Source: Porticoccus sp. (GTDB lineage Bacteria > Pseudomonadota > Gammaproteobacteria > Pseudomonadales > Porticoccaceae). From it: a stretch of 6,326 nucleotides of DNA. The notes under the pieces are model-generated. The model was not told the origin of the DNA. It saw nothing but the letters and a program-made list of their open reading frames with translations, and made no database searches. The DNA lies in assembly GCA_023263825.1 (NCBI GenBank), contig JALQUJ010000075.1:1-6326 (forward strand), given 5' to 3'. Shown here one piece after another: positions 1-4,890 of this stretch. The first letter of the stretch is position 1; each line of letters begins with the position of its first letter. The translations under genes were made by a program, and so were the position numbers.

Positions 1-264
1 TGCTTTAACTCCTAACTGTCTAAGAGCATCTACCTGATCTTTCATTAGCGCAATTAAAGGCGATACCACAATGCCACAGCCGTGGCGGAGCAGTGCTGGA
101 ATTTGATAACACAGGGATTTTCCGCCACCCGTAGGCATCAAAACCAAGGCATCACCGCTCTCAACCACCGTTTGGATAATCTTATCCTGAGGTGATCGAA
201 AAGAAGGGTAACCAAAAACGGTTTGAAGGATGTTTTGGGCGGAAATGATAGGGGTGGAGTCCAT
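1..264 (-). CDS. recQ: ATP-dependent DNA helicase RecQ, N-terminal part (cut by window edge)
   Basis: RecQ is a 3'-5' superfamily 2 DNA helicase that acts in recombination repair and replication restart. Only the first 88 residues lie in the window; family members have about 600 or more. Visible in order are the RecQ motif 0 (FGYPSFRSPQ, residues 17-26, with the adenine-contacting Gln26), the Walker A motif MPTGGGKSLCYQ (43-54, Lys49), and motif Ia VVSPLIALMKDQ (66-77). These match the RecQ pattern closely, so the family call is secure. The DEAH motif and the C-terminal RQC and HRDC domains would lie beyond the left edge. ATG at 262-264 gives the usual N-terminus just ahead of motif 0. No Shine-Dalgarno sequence is visible before it. 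It is co-directional with the DUF2007 gene about 100 nt upstream and could share its transcript. Confidence 0.95.
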   Translation of the reverse strand, partial: MDSTPIISAQNILQTVFGYPSFRSPQDKIIQTVVESGDALVLMPTGGGKSLCYQIPALLRHGCGIVVSPLIALMKDQVDALRQLGVKA

Positions 265-366
265 TATAGGGCTACAAAACTAATAGCGGCGTAGTATACC
301 CCATACCTTAAAGGGAATAGCGCTAAATTACGCCTTAGATAATGATAGAAAGAGATTTATAACAAA

Positions 367-675
367 TTATTCTGGGCAGGTATTTTGGCAATTCCAACAA
401 AACTTAAAGGAACCTGAGTTTTCTTCGCCACATGATTGGCACAACCAATCAGCTTTATCACCTGACTTCTGAAAGTTCTCAATAATGGACATGGCCTGAT
501 CATAATCAGAGTCATTCGTAACCCACAGCTCCACCCAGGTTTCCAGTGGCGCCAAATCACCCGAGCCACCAGCAGCAAACTCATTTTTTAGAAAAACAGA
601 CAAGCCTTTATTCTCAACAATATTTTTTATATTGCTGACGAGGAAACTATTTTCGTGGGTGTAGATTAACTTTAT
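367..675 (-). CDS. DUF2007 family protein with C-terminal RanBP2-like zinc finger; start codon uncertain
   Basis: The protein has the DUF2007 (putative signal-transducing protein) layout. An N-terminal strand reads KLIYTHENSFLVSN, a glycine-rich turn reads NEFAAGGSGDL, the ETWVELWVTNDSDYDQA segment follows, and a zinc finger ends the protein. The finger reads W-x-C-x2-C-x3-N-x6-C-x2-C, the RanBP2-type spacing. The biochemical role of the family is not established; a zinc-binding regulatory role is inference. Reading 102 codons from position 675 gives the usual family length and N-terminus, but the first codon is ATA, not ATG, and an in-frame stop lies at 682-684. The nearest accepted start, TTG at 601-603, removes the first 24 residues including the first strand, and has no properly spaced ribosome binding site. 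Possible explanations are AUA initiation coupled to the overlapping leader ORF, a lost start codon, or a sequence error. The family call is firm; the start is not. Confidence 0.75.
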   Translation of the reverse strand: MKLIYTHENSFLVSNIKNIVENKGLSVFLKNEFAAGGSGDLAPLETWVELWVTNDSDYDQAMSIIENFQKSGDKADWLCQSCGEENSGSFKFCWNCQNTCPE

Positions 676-740
676 GAATAGTTACTGAAATAAAAAGAAA
701 CTTGGTGCTTATTTTGAACAACCCTTTGTTTAATAGACAT
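672..740 (-). CDS. Possible 22-residue leader ORF overlapping the DUF2007 start
   Basis: ATG at 738-740 is preceded by AAAGGAG (748-754) with a 7-nt spacer, the best ribosome binding site on this strand of the region. The frame encodes MSIKQRVVQNK followed by HQVSFYFSNYS, then TAA at 672-674. The stop overlaps the ATA codon (673-675) that begins the conserved DUF2007 sequence, giving an ATAA overlap much like the ATGA overlaps of translationally coupled genes. The peptide resembles nothing I know, and there is no domain, signal peptide or stalling motif I can name. It may be a real leader peptide that delivers ribosomes to the downstream gene, or a remnant left after mutation. Supported by the ribosome binding site and the overlap only. 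Confidence 0.35.
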   Translation of the reverse strand: MSIKQRVVQNKHQVSFYFSNYS

Positions 741-747
741 AACTGCT

Positions 748-754
748 CTCCTTT
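748..754 (-). promoter_or_regulatory. Strong Shine-Dalgarno sequence of the leader ORF
   Basis: AAAGGAG read on the minus strand, 7 nt before ATG 738-740. It is too far (more than 70 nt) to serve the first conserved codon of the DUF2007 protein directly, so it points to translation beginning in the leader ORF. Confidence 0.55.
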
Positions 755-776
755 GCAATTTATGACCTAAGACTAA

Positions 777-794
777 CAGGGTTATTTAGCCCTG
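777..794. repeat. Small hairpin in the divergent intergenic region
   Basis: On the plus strand CAGGGTT and AGCCCTG pair around an ATTT loop: seven pairs including one T-G wobble. On the minus strand the wobble becomes a mismatch, leaving the CAGGG/CCCTG core in the presumed 5' leader of the DUF2007 transcript. No T-run follows on either strand, so it is not an intrinsic terminator. Confidence 0.35.
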
Positions 795-1000
795 AAAACC
801 TCAACCAGCAATCCCTAGCAACACTGTTATTCACCAAAAAAGTTGATGCCCTTCACAAAATAAAACACCCAACCCCTGTTTGGGAGGTAGTTAACACTGG
901 AATTGCGACAAGTCACCTCACCTGCTTCTTATTTATGGTCTTTAATGAACTCACTGTCATCACGAATTGAATGTTAGAAACAAACTTTAGAGATAAGAAC

Positions 1001-1005
1001 AGGGG
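1001..1005 (+). promoter_or_regulatory. Shine-Dalgarno sequence of the small membrane protein gene
   Basis: AGGGG, followed by A, lies 9 nt before ATG 1015-1017. It is a main reason to accept the 54-residue ORF as real. Confidence 0.6.
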
Positions 1006-1014
1006 AACGCCATC

Positions 1015-1179
1015 ATGAATAACCGAAACATTGCCTGCTTGCTTGCGATTGTATGTGGAACCTTATTTGGTGCCTCTTTGGGTATGTTTGCTCAAGGCCC
1101 TGATGCATGGGTTGGAACAGGCGTTGCTTGTGCTATCAGCACTTGCGTTACGCTAAGTGAGCTAACTCCATCTTTTTAA
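1015..1179 (+). CDS. Small two-helix membrane protein, 54 residues, function unknown
   Basis: The ORF reads MNNRNIACLLAIVCGTLFGA and onward to ELTPSF, ending in TAA at 1177-1179. Two hydrophobic segments (about residues 6-25 and 32-47) are separated by a short polar turn QGPDAW. This suggests a small hairpin protein in the inner membrane with both ends on the same side. Both segments are rich in small residues (Gly, Ala, Ser) that favour helix packing, and there are four cysteines (8, 14, 39, 44). A good ribosome binding site (AGGGG, 9 nt upstream) and an intrinsic terminator 22 nt after the stop frame it as a single-gene transcript. I do not recognise the family. Alternatives are a small stress-type membrane peptide or a toxin-like peptide; no antitoxin partner or antisense RNA is evident. 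Coding is inferred from signals and composition, not homology. Confidence 0.6.
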   Translation: MNNRNIACLLAIVCGTLFGASLGMFAQGPDAWVGTGVACAISTCVTLSELTPSF

Positions 1180-1201
1180 ATACATTCTAGCTCCCTCGTT
1201 G

Positions 1202-1230
1202 AGACCACCCTCCTATGTGGTCTTTTTTTT
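1202..1230 (+). terminator. Rho-independent terminator after the small membrane protein gene
   Basis: AGACCAC (1202-1208) pairs perfectly with GTGGTCT (1217-1223) around an 8-nt loop, and an unbroken run of eight T follows (1223-1230). This is a textbook intrinsic terminator for plus-strand transcription, and it separates the 54-residue ORF from the next gene. Confidence 0.9.
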
Positions 1231-1305
1231 ACCCTGATCATCGGGTAATGCCTAGCTCTAATATCCCTTGAGCTGAATCTATCGACCTTGAATCACCCCA
1301 CTAGA

Positions 1306-1346
1306 CTCAAACCTCTACAGGGTTTGAGCATGATACTTTTCTCAAA
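1306..1346. promoter_or_regulatory. Three alternating half-sites upstream of a -10 box (candidate operator or alternative hairpins)
   Basis: CTCAAACC (1306-1313) and GGTTTGAG (1321-1328) form a perfect 8-bp inverted repeat with a 7-nt spacer. A third arm, CTCAAA (1341-1346), is again complementary to TTTGAG (1323-1328). The half-sites start 17 and 18 bp apart, and the last one ends 6 bp before TATAAT. This could be a binding site for a dimeric regulator covering the -35 zone, or a terminator-like or attenuator-like alternative pairing if transcribed. No T-run follows the first hairpin. The sequence is clear; the role is inference. Confidence 0.45.
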
Positions 1347-1352
1347 GACCCG

Positions 1353-1358
1353 TATAAT
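1353..1358 (+). promoter_or_regulatory. Candidate -10 element with GC-rich discriminator
   Basis: A perfect TATAAT is followed at once by CCGCGGCTCGCC, a GC-rich discriminator of the kind found in stringently controlled promoters. No good -35 hexamer sits 16-18 bp upstream (the sequence there is near ATGATA), so activity may depend on an activator. Transcription would begin near 1365 and read into the 82-residue protein gene. Confidence 0.5.
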
Positions 1359-1374
1359 CCGCGGCTCGCCATTT

Positions 1375-1446
1375 ATGAGAAAAACCGCAGCACTTTTAAG
1401 CTTGGTAACAAATCTACAGTTACAAGACTGCGAAGATGTCCTATAA
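1375..1446 (+). CDS. Possible 23-residue ORF in the leader, doubtful
   Basis: ATG at 1375-1377 opens a frame beginning MRKTAALLSLVTNLQLQ and ending CEDVL, with TAA at 1444-1446. It starts about 10 nt after the predicted transcription start and has no ribosome binding site. The N-terminus is basic then hydrophobic but too short for a signal peptide plus mature part. It is listed because it lies exactly between the candidate promoter and the next gene. It may be chance. Confidence 0.15.
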   Translation: MRKTAALLSLVTNLQLQDCEDVL

Positions 1447-1479
1447 ATTCTAAATAAAAGATAGAAAGTGAGTGTGAGT

Positions 1480-1728
1480 ATGGATCGGCCAGAAGTAAAG
1501 AAAGGTGACTGGATTGTTCTTAGGAACTACGCTGAAGACCCCGGTATGGAAGCACGCGTTATGAGACTTGAGGAAGATGATAGCGTATTTGTCATTTTCT
1601 ACGAATACAGTATCAGAGCTTCGAAAGGCTATGCTGCCTGGAACGGAGAATTCTGGAATGTGATTGATCGACCGGTCATTGGCCTACAAAGTAAAAAAGA
1701 AGCATTGGAAAAGAAAAATAAAGGCTGA
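1480..1728 (+). CDS. Small soluble protein of unknown function, 82 residues
   Basis: The protein begins MDRPEVKKGDWIVLRNYAED. It is mixed charged and aromatic with alternating hydrophobic positions (DWIVLRNY, MEARVMRLEE, SVFVIFYEYS, WNGEFWNVID), suggesting a small all-beta, SH3-like barrel of about 65 residues. A lysine-rich helical tail (SKKEALEKKNKG) follows. There is no signal peptide or membrane segment, so it should be cytoplasmic. I do not recognise a named family; the fold is inferred from the pattern only. Three in-frame starts lie 6 nt apart (GTG 1468, GTG 1474, ATG 1480) because GTGAGT is repeated in tandem. I chose ATG 1480 because AAGTGAG (1466-1472) lies 7 nt before it; GTG 1468 would add four residues and has a poorer site. 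It ends in TGA and appears to be transcribed alone from the promoter near 1353. Confidence 0.7.
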   Translation: MDRPEVKKGDWIVLRNYAEDPGMEARVMRLEEDDSVFVIFYEYSIRASKGYAAWNGEFWNVIDRPVIGLQSKKEALEKKNKG

Positions 1729-1860
1729 GTGGCCTACCTATTTAAAAAGATAGCTCTTTTCAAATAACTCAGCTCAAATCAAAATATACAAAATTCTTAC
1801 ATGAAGTAGCATTACTGCCGCCCTATTAACGCCTATCCTCTCATAGTTAATCTTTTACCC

Positions 1861-1886
1861 TTAAGTCTCTTTCACAAGAGGCTTAA
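1861..1886 (+). promoter_or_regulatory. Stem-loop just upstream of the ypfJ ribosome binding site
   Basis: TTAAGTCTCTT (1861-1871) pairs with AAGAGGCTTAA (1876-1886) around a TCAC tetraloop: eleven pairs with one U-G wobble. The wobble is allowed only in plus-strand RNA. It ends 5 nt before the Shine-Dalgarno region (AGAGGAG, 1891-1897). CCTCT at 1837-1841 could pair with AGAGG at 1891-1895 as an anti-Shine-Dalgarno. A role in controlling translation is inference. Confidence 0.45.
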
Positions 1887-1890
1887 CTCT

Positions 1891-1902
1891 AGAGGAGTGG
1901 AG
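1891..1902 (+). promoter_or_regulatory. Ribosome binding site of the interrupted metallopeptidase gene
   Basis: AGAGGAG and an overlapping GTGGAG lie 6-11 nt before ATG 1909-1911. The intact site shows that translation starts at the family's usual MRW N-terminus, upstream of the in-frame stop. Confidence 0.7.
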
Positions 1903-1908
1903 CTAATC

Positions 1909-2787
1909 ATGCGCTGGAAAACCGGTAGACGCAGTCGCAATATTGAAGATCAAAGGGGCAGACGCCGCAGCAAGCTTTCCCTTGGCTGAAAAAGAGGTGG
2001 TATTAGCACTATCATCATCCTTCTTGCTGCCGCTTATTTCGGCATTGACCCTGCCATTCTCAGTACGTTACTACAAAGTAGTTCTGGACAAATCAGTTCT
2101 TCCTCTCAGCACCAGAACCAAACTGAACCTCAAAGTGCAGAATCCAACGAACTGGCCGATTTTGTCTCTGTGGTACTGGCCGATACAGAAGATACCTGGA
2201 ACAACATTTTTAATCAGCACGGCGCTCAGTATAGGGAGCCCAGGCTGGTGTTGTTCACCGATGTGGTGAAATCTGCCTGTGGCATGGGTCAATCAGCCAT
2301 GGGACCTTTTTACTGTTCCGCTGATCAACGGGTGTTTATTGATCTTGGTTTTTATAATGAACTAAAAAACCGCCATAACGCCCCTGGCGATTTTGCCCAA
2401 GCTTATGTCATTGCTCATGAAGTAGGCCACCATGTTCAAGCTTTGAAGGGAACAGCTCAAAAAGTACATGCTGCCAAAGCCAGGCTCTCCAAAGAAGAGG
2501 CCAATGCTCTTTCTGTCAGATTAGAATTACAAGCCGATTGCTACGCGGGAATTTGGGCACACCACGCTGACCGCACGCGAAATCTTCTGGAAACCGGAGA
2601 TATTGAAGAGGCGCTGCAAGCCTCTTCCGCTATTGGTGATGACACGTTACAACGGCAAGCCCAAGGCTACGTCACACCGGAATCATTTACCCATGGCAGT
2701 ACAGTACAGCGTATAAAGTGGTTTAAAACGGGTTTAAATAATGGCGATGTTGCCAGTTGTGATACGTTCCAGACCAAGGCTCTTTAA
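1909..2787 (+). pseudogene. ypfJ: YpfJ-type neutral zinc metallopeptidase interrupted by one in-frame TGA
   Basis: The frame starts MRWKTGRRSRNIED, the characteristic YpfJ N-terminus, and reads 26 codons to TGA at 1987-1989. The same frame then continues without other damage to TAA at 2785-2787. Total length (292 codon positions counting the TGA) is close to E. coli YpfJ (287). After the stop come a membrane anchor (STIIILLAAAYFGI, about 32-46), a Ser/Gln-rich linker, and the peptidase domain. The domain holds the zinc motif HEVGH (His170, Glu171, His174), the conserved LELQADCYAG (Glu206 is a likely third ligand) and the C-terminal SFTHG-QRIKWFKTG block. The family is membrane-bound with a periplasmic catalytic domain; its substrates are poorly known. 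Family members usually have a glycine-rich stretch here, so GGA to TGA is a simple origin. No ATG, GTG or TTG lies between the TGA and GTG 2170, which is inside the conserved domain and leaves no anchor. Recent nonsense mutation, sequence error and readthrough are all possible. Confidence 0.85.
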
Positions 2788-2800
2788 GTTTAATTTATGG

Positions 2801-2822
2801 GCTCAACGTATATAGCTTGAGC
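2801..2822. terminator. Hairpin between convergent genes, weak terminator candidate
   Basis: GCTCAA (2801-2806) pairs with TTGAGC (2817-2822) around a 10-nt AT-rich loop. It sits between the convergent ends of the metallopeptidase gene and mutL, the place for a shared terminator. Neither strand has a T-run after the stem, so intrinsic termination is doubtful. Confidence 0.3.
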
Positions 2823-2895
2823 ACACAGAATTAACTGCCCCAGTATCGCACTCTACCTACATTAAGATGGATAAAGTCACTGCTAGAATAGAGTC

Positions 2896-4821
2896 CTAAC
2901 GACCACGCAAGAAAAGCTTGTCCAGCTCATCTAATGACATTTGCGTCCAGGTTGTTCGCCCATGATTACACTGTCCACTGCGCTCTGTGGCTTCCATGTC
3001 TCGCAATAATGCATTCATTTCAGGAATACTCAACTTTCGATTAGCTCGGACTGAGCAATGGCAGGCCATGGTTGCCATAATTTCATTGAGATGCTGACGA
3101 ATTCTGTCGCTGGAACCGTGGGCAACTAGATCTGATAACACATCGCGTACCAGTGGTTCGACATCTGAATCTCTCAACATGGCTGGTACCTGCCTTACCA
3201 TAAGGCTTTCTGGGCCAGCTCTTTGTAGAAAAAAACCTAGTGTTTCAAATAATGCCTGGTGCTCTTCACCTATATCCGCCTCTGACTGGCTTACCGCTAT
3301 GGTGACGGGTACTAACAATGGCTGGGAGTGAATACCATCTGCATCAAAAGCCTGCTTCATTTGTTCATAGGTAATACGCTCATGGGCAGCATGCATATCC
3401 ACTAATACCAGCCCCAGGGCATTCTCTGACAGAATATAAATCCCCTTGAGTTGGGCAATGGCAAAACCCAGCGGTGGGATTTCTTCATCCGAACAAGAAG
3501 CAAGTGTAATTACACCTTCTTGATTCTGGGGTGTTTGGTGAAGAGATGTTTGATGAGTCGATGCTTGAGATGGCTCATGCAATGATTGATAAACAGCCAT
3601 ACCTTCAGCGACATTTTCTACCACTGCTCCGGTAACAGAAGGATTGGCATGTAAGCCCATTCTAGTTTGGTGTGGATAGATTTGATTAGAAGAGTTAAGC
3701 TCGCTTCCTTCCACTCTGCCCGTAGCATCTGGGGTATTCAGCTTCTCTGCTACTTCAGAAGGGCCATGTTCAGAAGAGCCCTGCCCGGATAGCTCAGCTC
3801 CCGGACGAACGTCTGCTACAGCACGATGCAGACTGCGGAATAGAAAATTATGCACTGTTCGGCTATCACGAAAACGTACTTCATGTTTAGTCGGATGAAC
3901 ATTTACATCAATATCCGCAGCATTCAATTCTAGATAAAGCACAAAAGCCGGGTGACGACCGTGATACATCACATCCTGATAGGCCTGGCGGACAGCATGG
4001 GTAACCAACTTGTCGCGAATACTTCGACCATTGACAAAAAAGTGCTGTAAATCGGCTTGGCTGCGGGAAAAAGTGGGTAAACCAACCCACCCCCACAACC
4101 TCAATCCTGCGGCTTCTACATCCACATACAAAGCACTTTCCATAAAGGCTTTTCCGCAAATACTGGCAACCCGCCGTTCTTGTTCAAGCTGGGTACTGGC
4201 CGCCCGAAAATTGTGTACAACTTTGCCGTTATTACGCAGGGTAAAATCAATAGCAAAATAGCTCAGTGCCAGCTTTCTCAGTATTTCATCGATGCGTTTA
4301 TATTCTGTATTTTCAGTGCGTAAAAACTTACGTCTGGCCGGAGTATTAAAAAATAAATCCCGCACTTCCACTGTTGTTCCCCTGGGATGAGAAGCTGGAA
4401 GAATATTTACTGCCATATCTCGACCTTCGGCTTCAGCCTTCCAACCATGTGCTTGGGATTGGCTAATGTCATCAGAGATATTAGATGTAATCGCCAAACG
4501 GGAAACTGAAGCTATACTAGCCAGCGCCTCACCACGAAATCCCAGTGTGGCAACGGCTTCAAGGTCATCTAATTGCTCAATTTTACTGGTGGCATGCCTG
4601 CTAAGGGATAAAGGCAAATCTTTCTCTGCGATGCCACTACCATTGTCCCGAACACGTATAAGTTTTACTCCACCACTCTCAACATCAATTTCAATGCGGG
4701 TTGCACCGCTATCAATGGCATTTTCCAGCAACTCCTTGACCACTGAAGCGGGCCTTTCTACCACTTCGCCGGCAGCAATTTGGTTCGCCAAACGGGGGCT
4801 AAGGAGGTGAATTTTTTGCAT
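2896..4821 (-). CDS. mutL: DNA mismatch repair protein MutL (641 residues, endonuclease type)
   Basis: MutL couples MutS mismatch recognition to strand incision. The N-terminal GHKL ATPase has ANQIAAGEVVERPASVVKEL (12-31, catalytic Glu30), Asn34, the DNGSG motif (59-63), TLGFRGEAL (92-100) and DLFFNTPARRKF (155-166). The transducer domain carries VHPTKHEVRF (309-318). A variable linker rich in Ser, His and Gln spans about 335-448. The C-terminal domain has DMHAAHERITYE (475-486), which fits the metal-binding endonuclease motif. It also has QPLLVP (500-505), a match to the beta-clamp binding motif, then ACHCSVRA (586-593) and CNHGR (618-622). The motif implies nicking activity of its own, as known for Pseudomonas MutL, rather than reliance on MutH; that is inference. 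ATG at 4819-4821 gives the standard N-terminus. It lies 69 nt after amiB on the same strand, with a possible internal promoter in the gap, and ends in TAG. Confidence 0.97.
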   Translation of the reverse strand: MQKIHLLSPRLANQIAAGEVVERPASVVKELLENAIDSGATRIEIDVESGGVKLIRVRDNGSGIAEKDLPLSLSRHATSKIEQLDDLEAVATLGFRGEALASIASVSRLAITSNISDDISQSQAHGWKAEAEGRDMAVNILPASHPRGTTVEVRDLFFNTPARRKFLRTENTEYKRIDEILRKLALSYFAIDFTLRNNGKVVHNFRAASTQLEQERRVASICGKAFMESALYVDVEAAGLRLWGWVGLPTFSRSQADLQHFFVNGRSIRDKLVTHAVRQAYQDVMYHGRHPAFVLYLELNAADIDVNVHPTKHEVRFRDSRTVHNFLFRSLHRAVADVRPGAELSGQGSSEHGPSEVAEKLNTPDATGRVEGSELNSSNQIYPHQTRMGLHANPSVTGAVVENVAEGMAVYQSLHEPSQASTHQTSLHQTPQNQEGVITLASCSDEEIPPLGFAIAQLKGIYILSENALGLVLVDMHAAHERITYEQMKQAFDADGIHSQPLLVPVTIAVSQSEADIGEEHQALFETLGFFLQRAGPESLMVRQVPAMLRDSDVEPLVRDVLSDLVAHGSSDRIRQHLNEIMATMACHCSVRANRKLSIPEMNALLRDMEATERSGQCNHGRTTWTQMSLDELDKLFLRGR

Positions 4822-4850
4822 GAGCTATTCTTTAGTCAATTAGAGTTAGT

Positions 4851-4880
4851 AGTAAAGAGCTAGGTCTTTATTGCGGTCAA
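4851..4880 (-). promoter_or_regulatory. Possible internal promoter for mutL
   Basis: On the minus strand TTGACC (4875-4880, 5 of 6 to consensus) is followed after 18 bp by TTTACT (4851-4856, 4 of 6). Transcription would start near 4844, about 22 nt before the mutL ATG. It could give mutL some expression independent of tsaE-amiB. Sequence match only. Confidence 0.4.
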
Positions 4881-4890
4881 TAGAACCAGA

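Larger units (their letters stand above)
741..1014. other. Divergent intergenic region between the DUF2007 leader and the small membrane protein gene
   Basis: This stretch separates minus-strand and plus-strand genes and should hold promoters for both. I find no convincing paired -35/-10 elements. It contains a small hairpin (777-794) and a weaker inverted pair CCCAA/TTGGG (868-872 and 880-884). A 15-codon ORF (971-1018) ends in a TGA that overlaps the ATG of the membrane protein gene, but it lacks a ribosome binding site. No RNA gene or repeat family is recognisable. Confidence 0.5.
1231..1479 (+). other. Intergenic region and leader of the 82-residue protein gene
   Basis: This stretch runs from the terminator to the next gene. 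It holds three alternating CTCAAA/TTTGAG half-sites, a perfect TATAAT with a GC-rich discriminator, and a 23-codon ORF (1375-1446) between the promoter and the gene. I see nothing else of note; no tRNA or known riboswitch fold is recognisable. Confidence 0.5.

Noticed and set aside
263..268. Perfect TATAAT on the minus strand overlapping the recQ start codon
   Set aside because: As a -10 box it would start transcription inside the coding region, and the -35 position reads CGCCGC. It is most likely chance.
293..321. TATACT at 293-298 as a -10 box for recQ
   Set aside because: The -35 position with 17-bp spacing reads GCTATT, a very poor match, so I do not list it as a promoter.
971..1018. 15-codon ORF whose TGA overlaps the ATG of the membrane protein gene
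   Set aside because: No ribosome binding site, very short, and the downstream gene has its own good site, so coupling is not needed.
1745..1760. AAAAGA-TAGC-TCTTTT hairpin after the 82-residue gene as a terminator
   Set aside because: The stem has one G-C pair in six and no separate T-run; too weak to call.
1987..1989. TGA read as selenocysteine
   Set aside because: The family has no conserved cysteine at this N-terminal position, and I see no obvious SECIS-like stem-loop directly after it.
1981..1995. Programmed frameshift at the TGA of the metallopeptidase gene
   Set aside because: The family sequence is in the same frame before and after the TGA, so a frame change would not restore the protein.
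1943..2269. Open frame in another phase across the metallopeptidase gene
   Set aside because: Its translation is not protein-like, while the frame from 1909 carries YpfJ family sequence on both sides of the TGA.
2170..2787. Treating the metallopeptidase as an intact gene starting at GTG 2170
   Set aside because: GTG 2170 lies inside the conserved domain, has no ribosome binding site, and omits the membrane anchor.
3908..4810. Open frames of 80-115 codons overlapping mutL
   Set aside because: They are shadows of the mutL coding sequence with no family resemblance or initiation signals.
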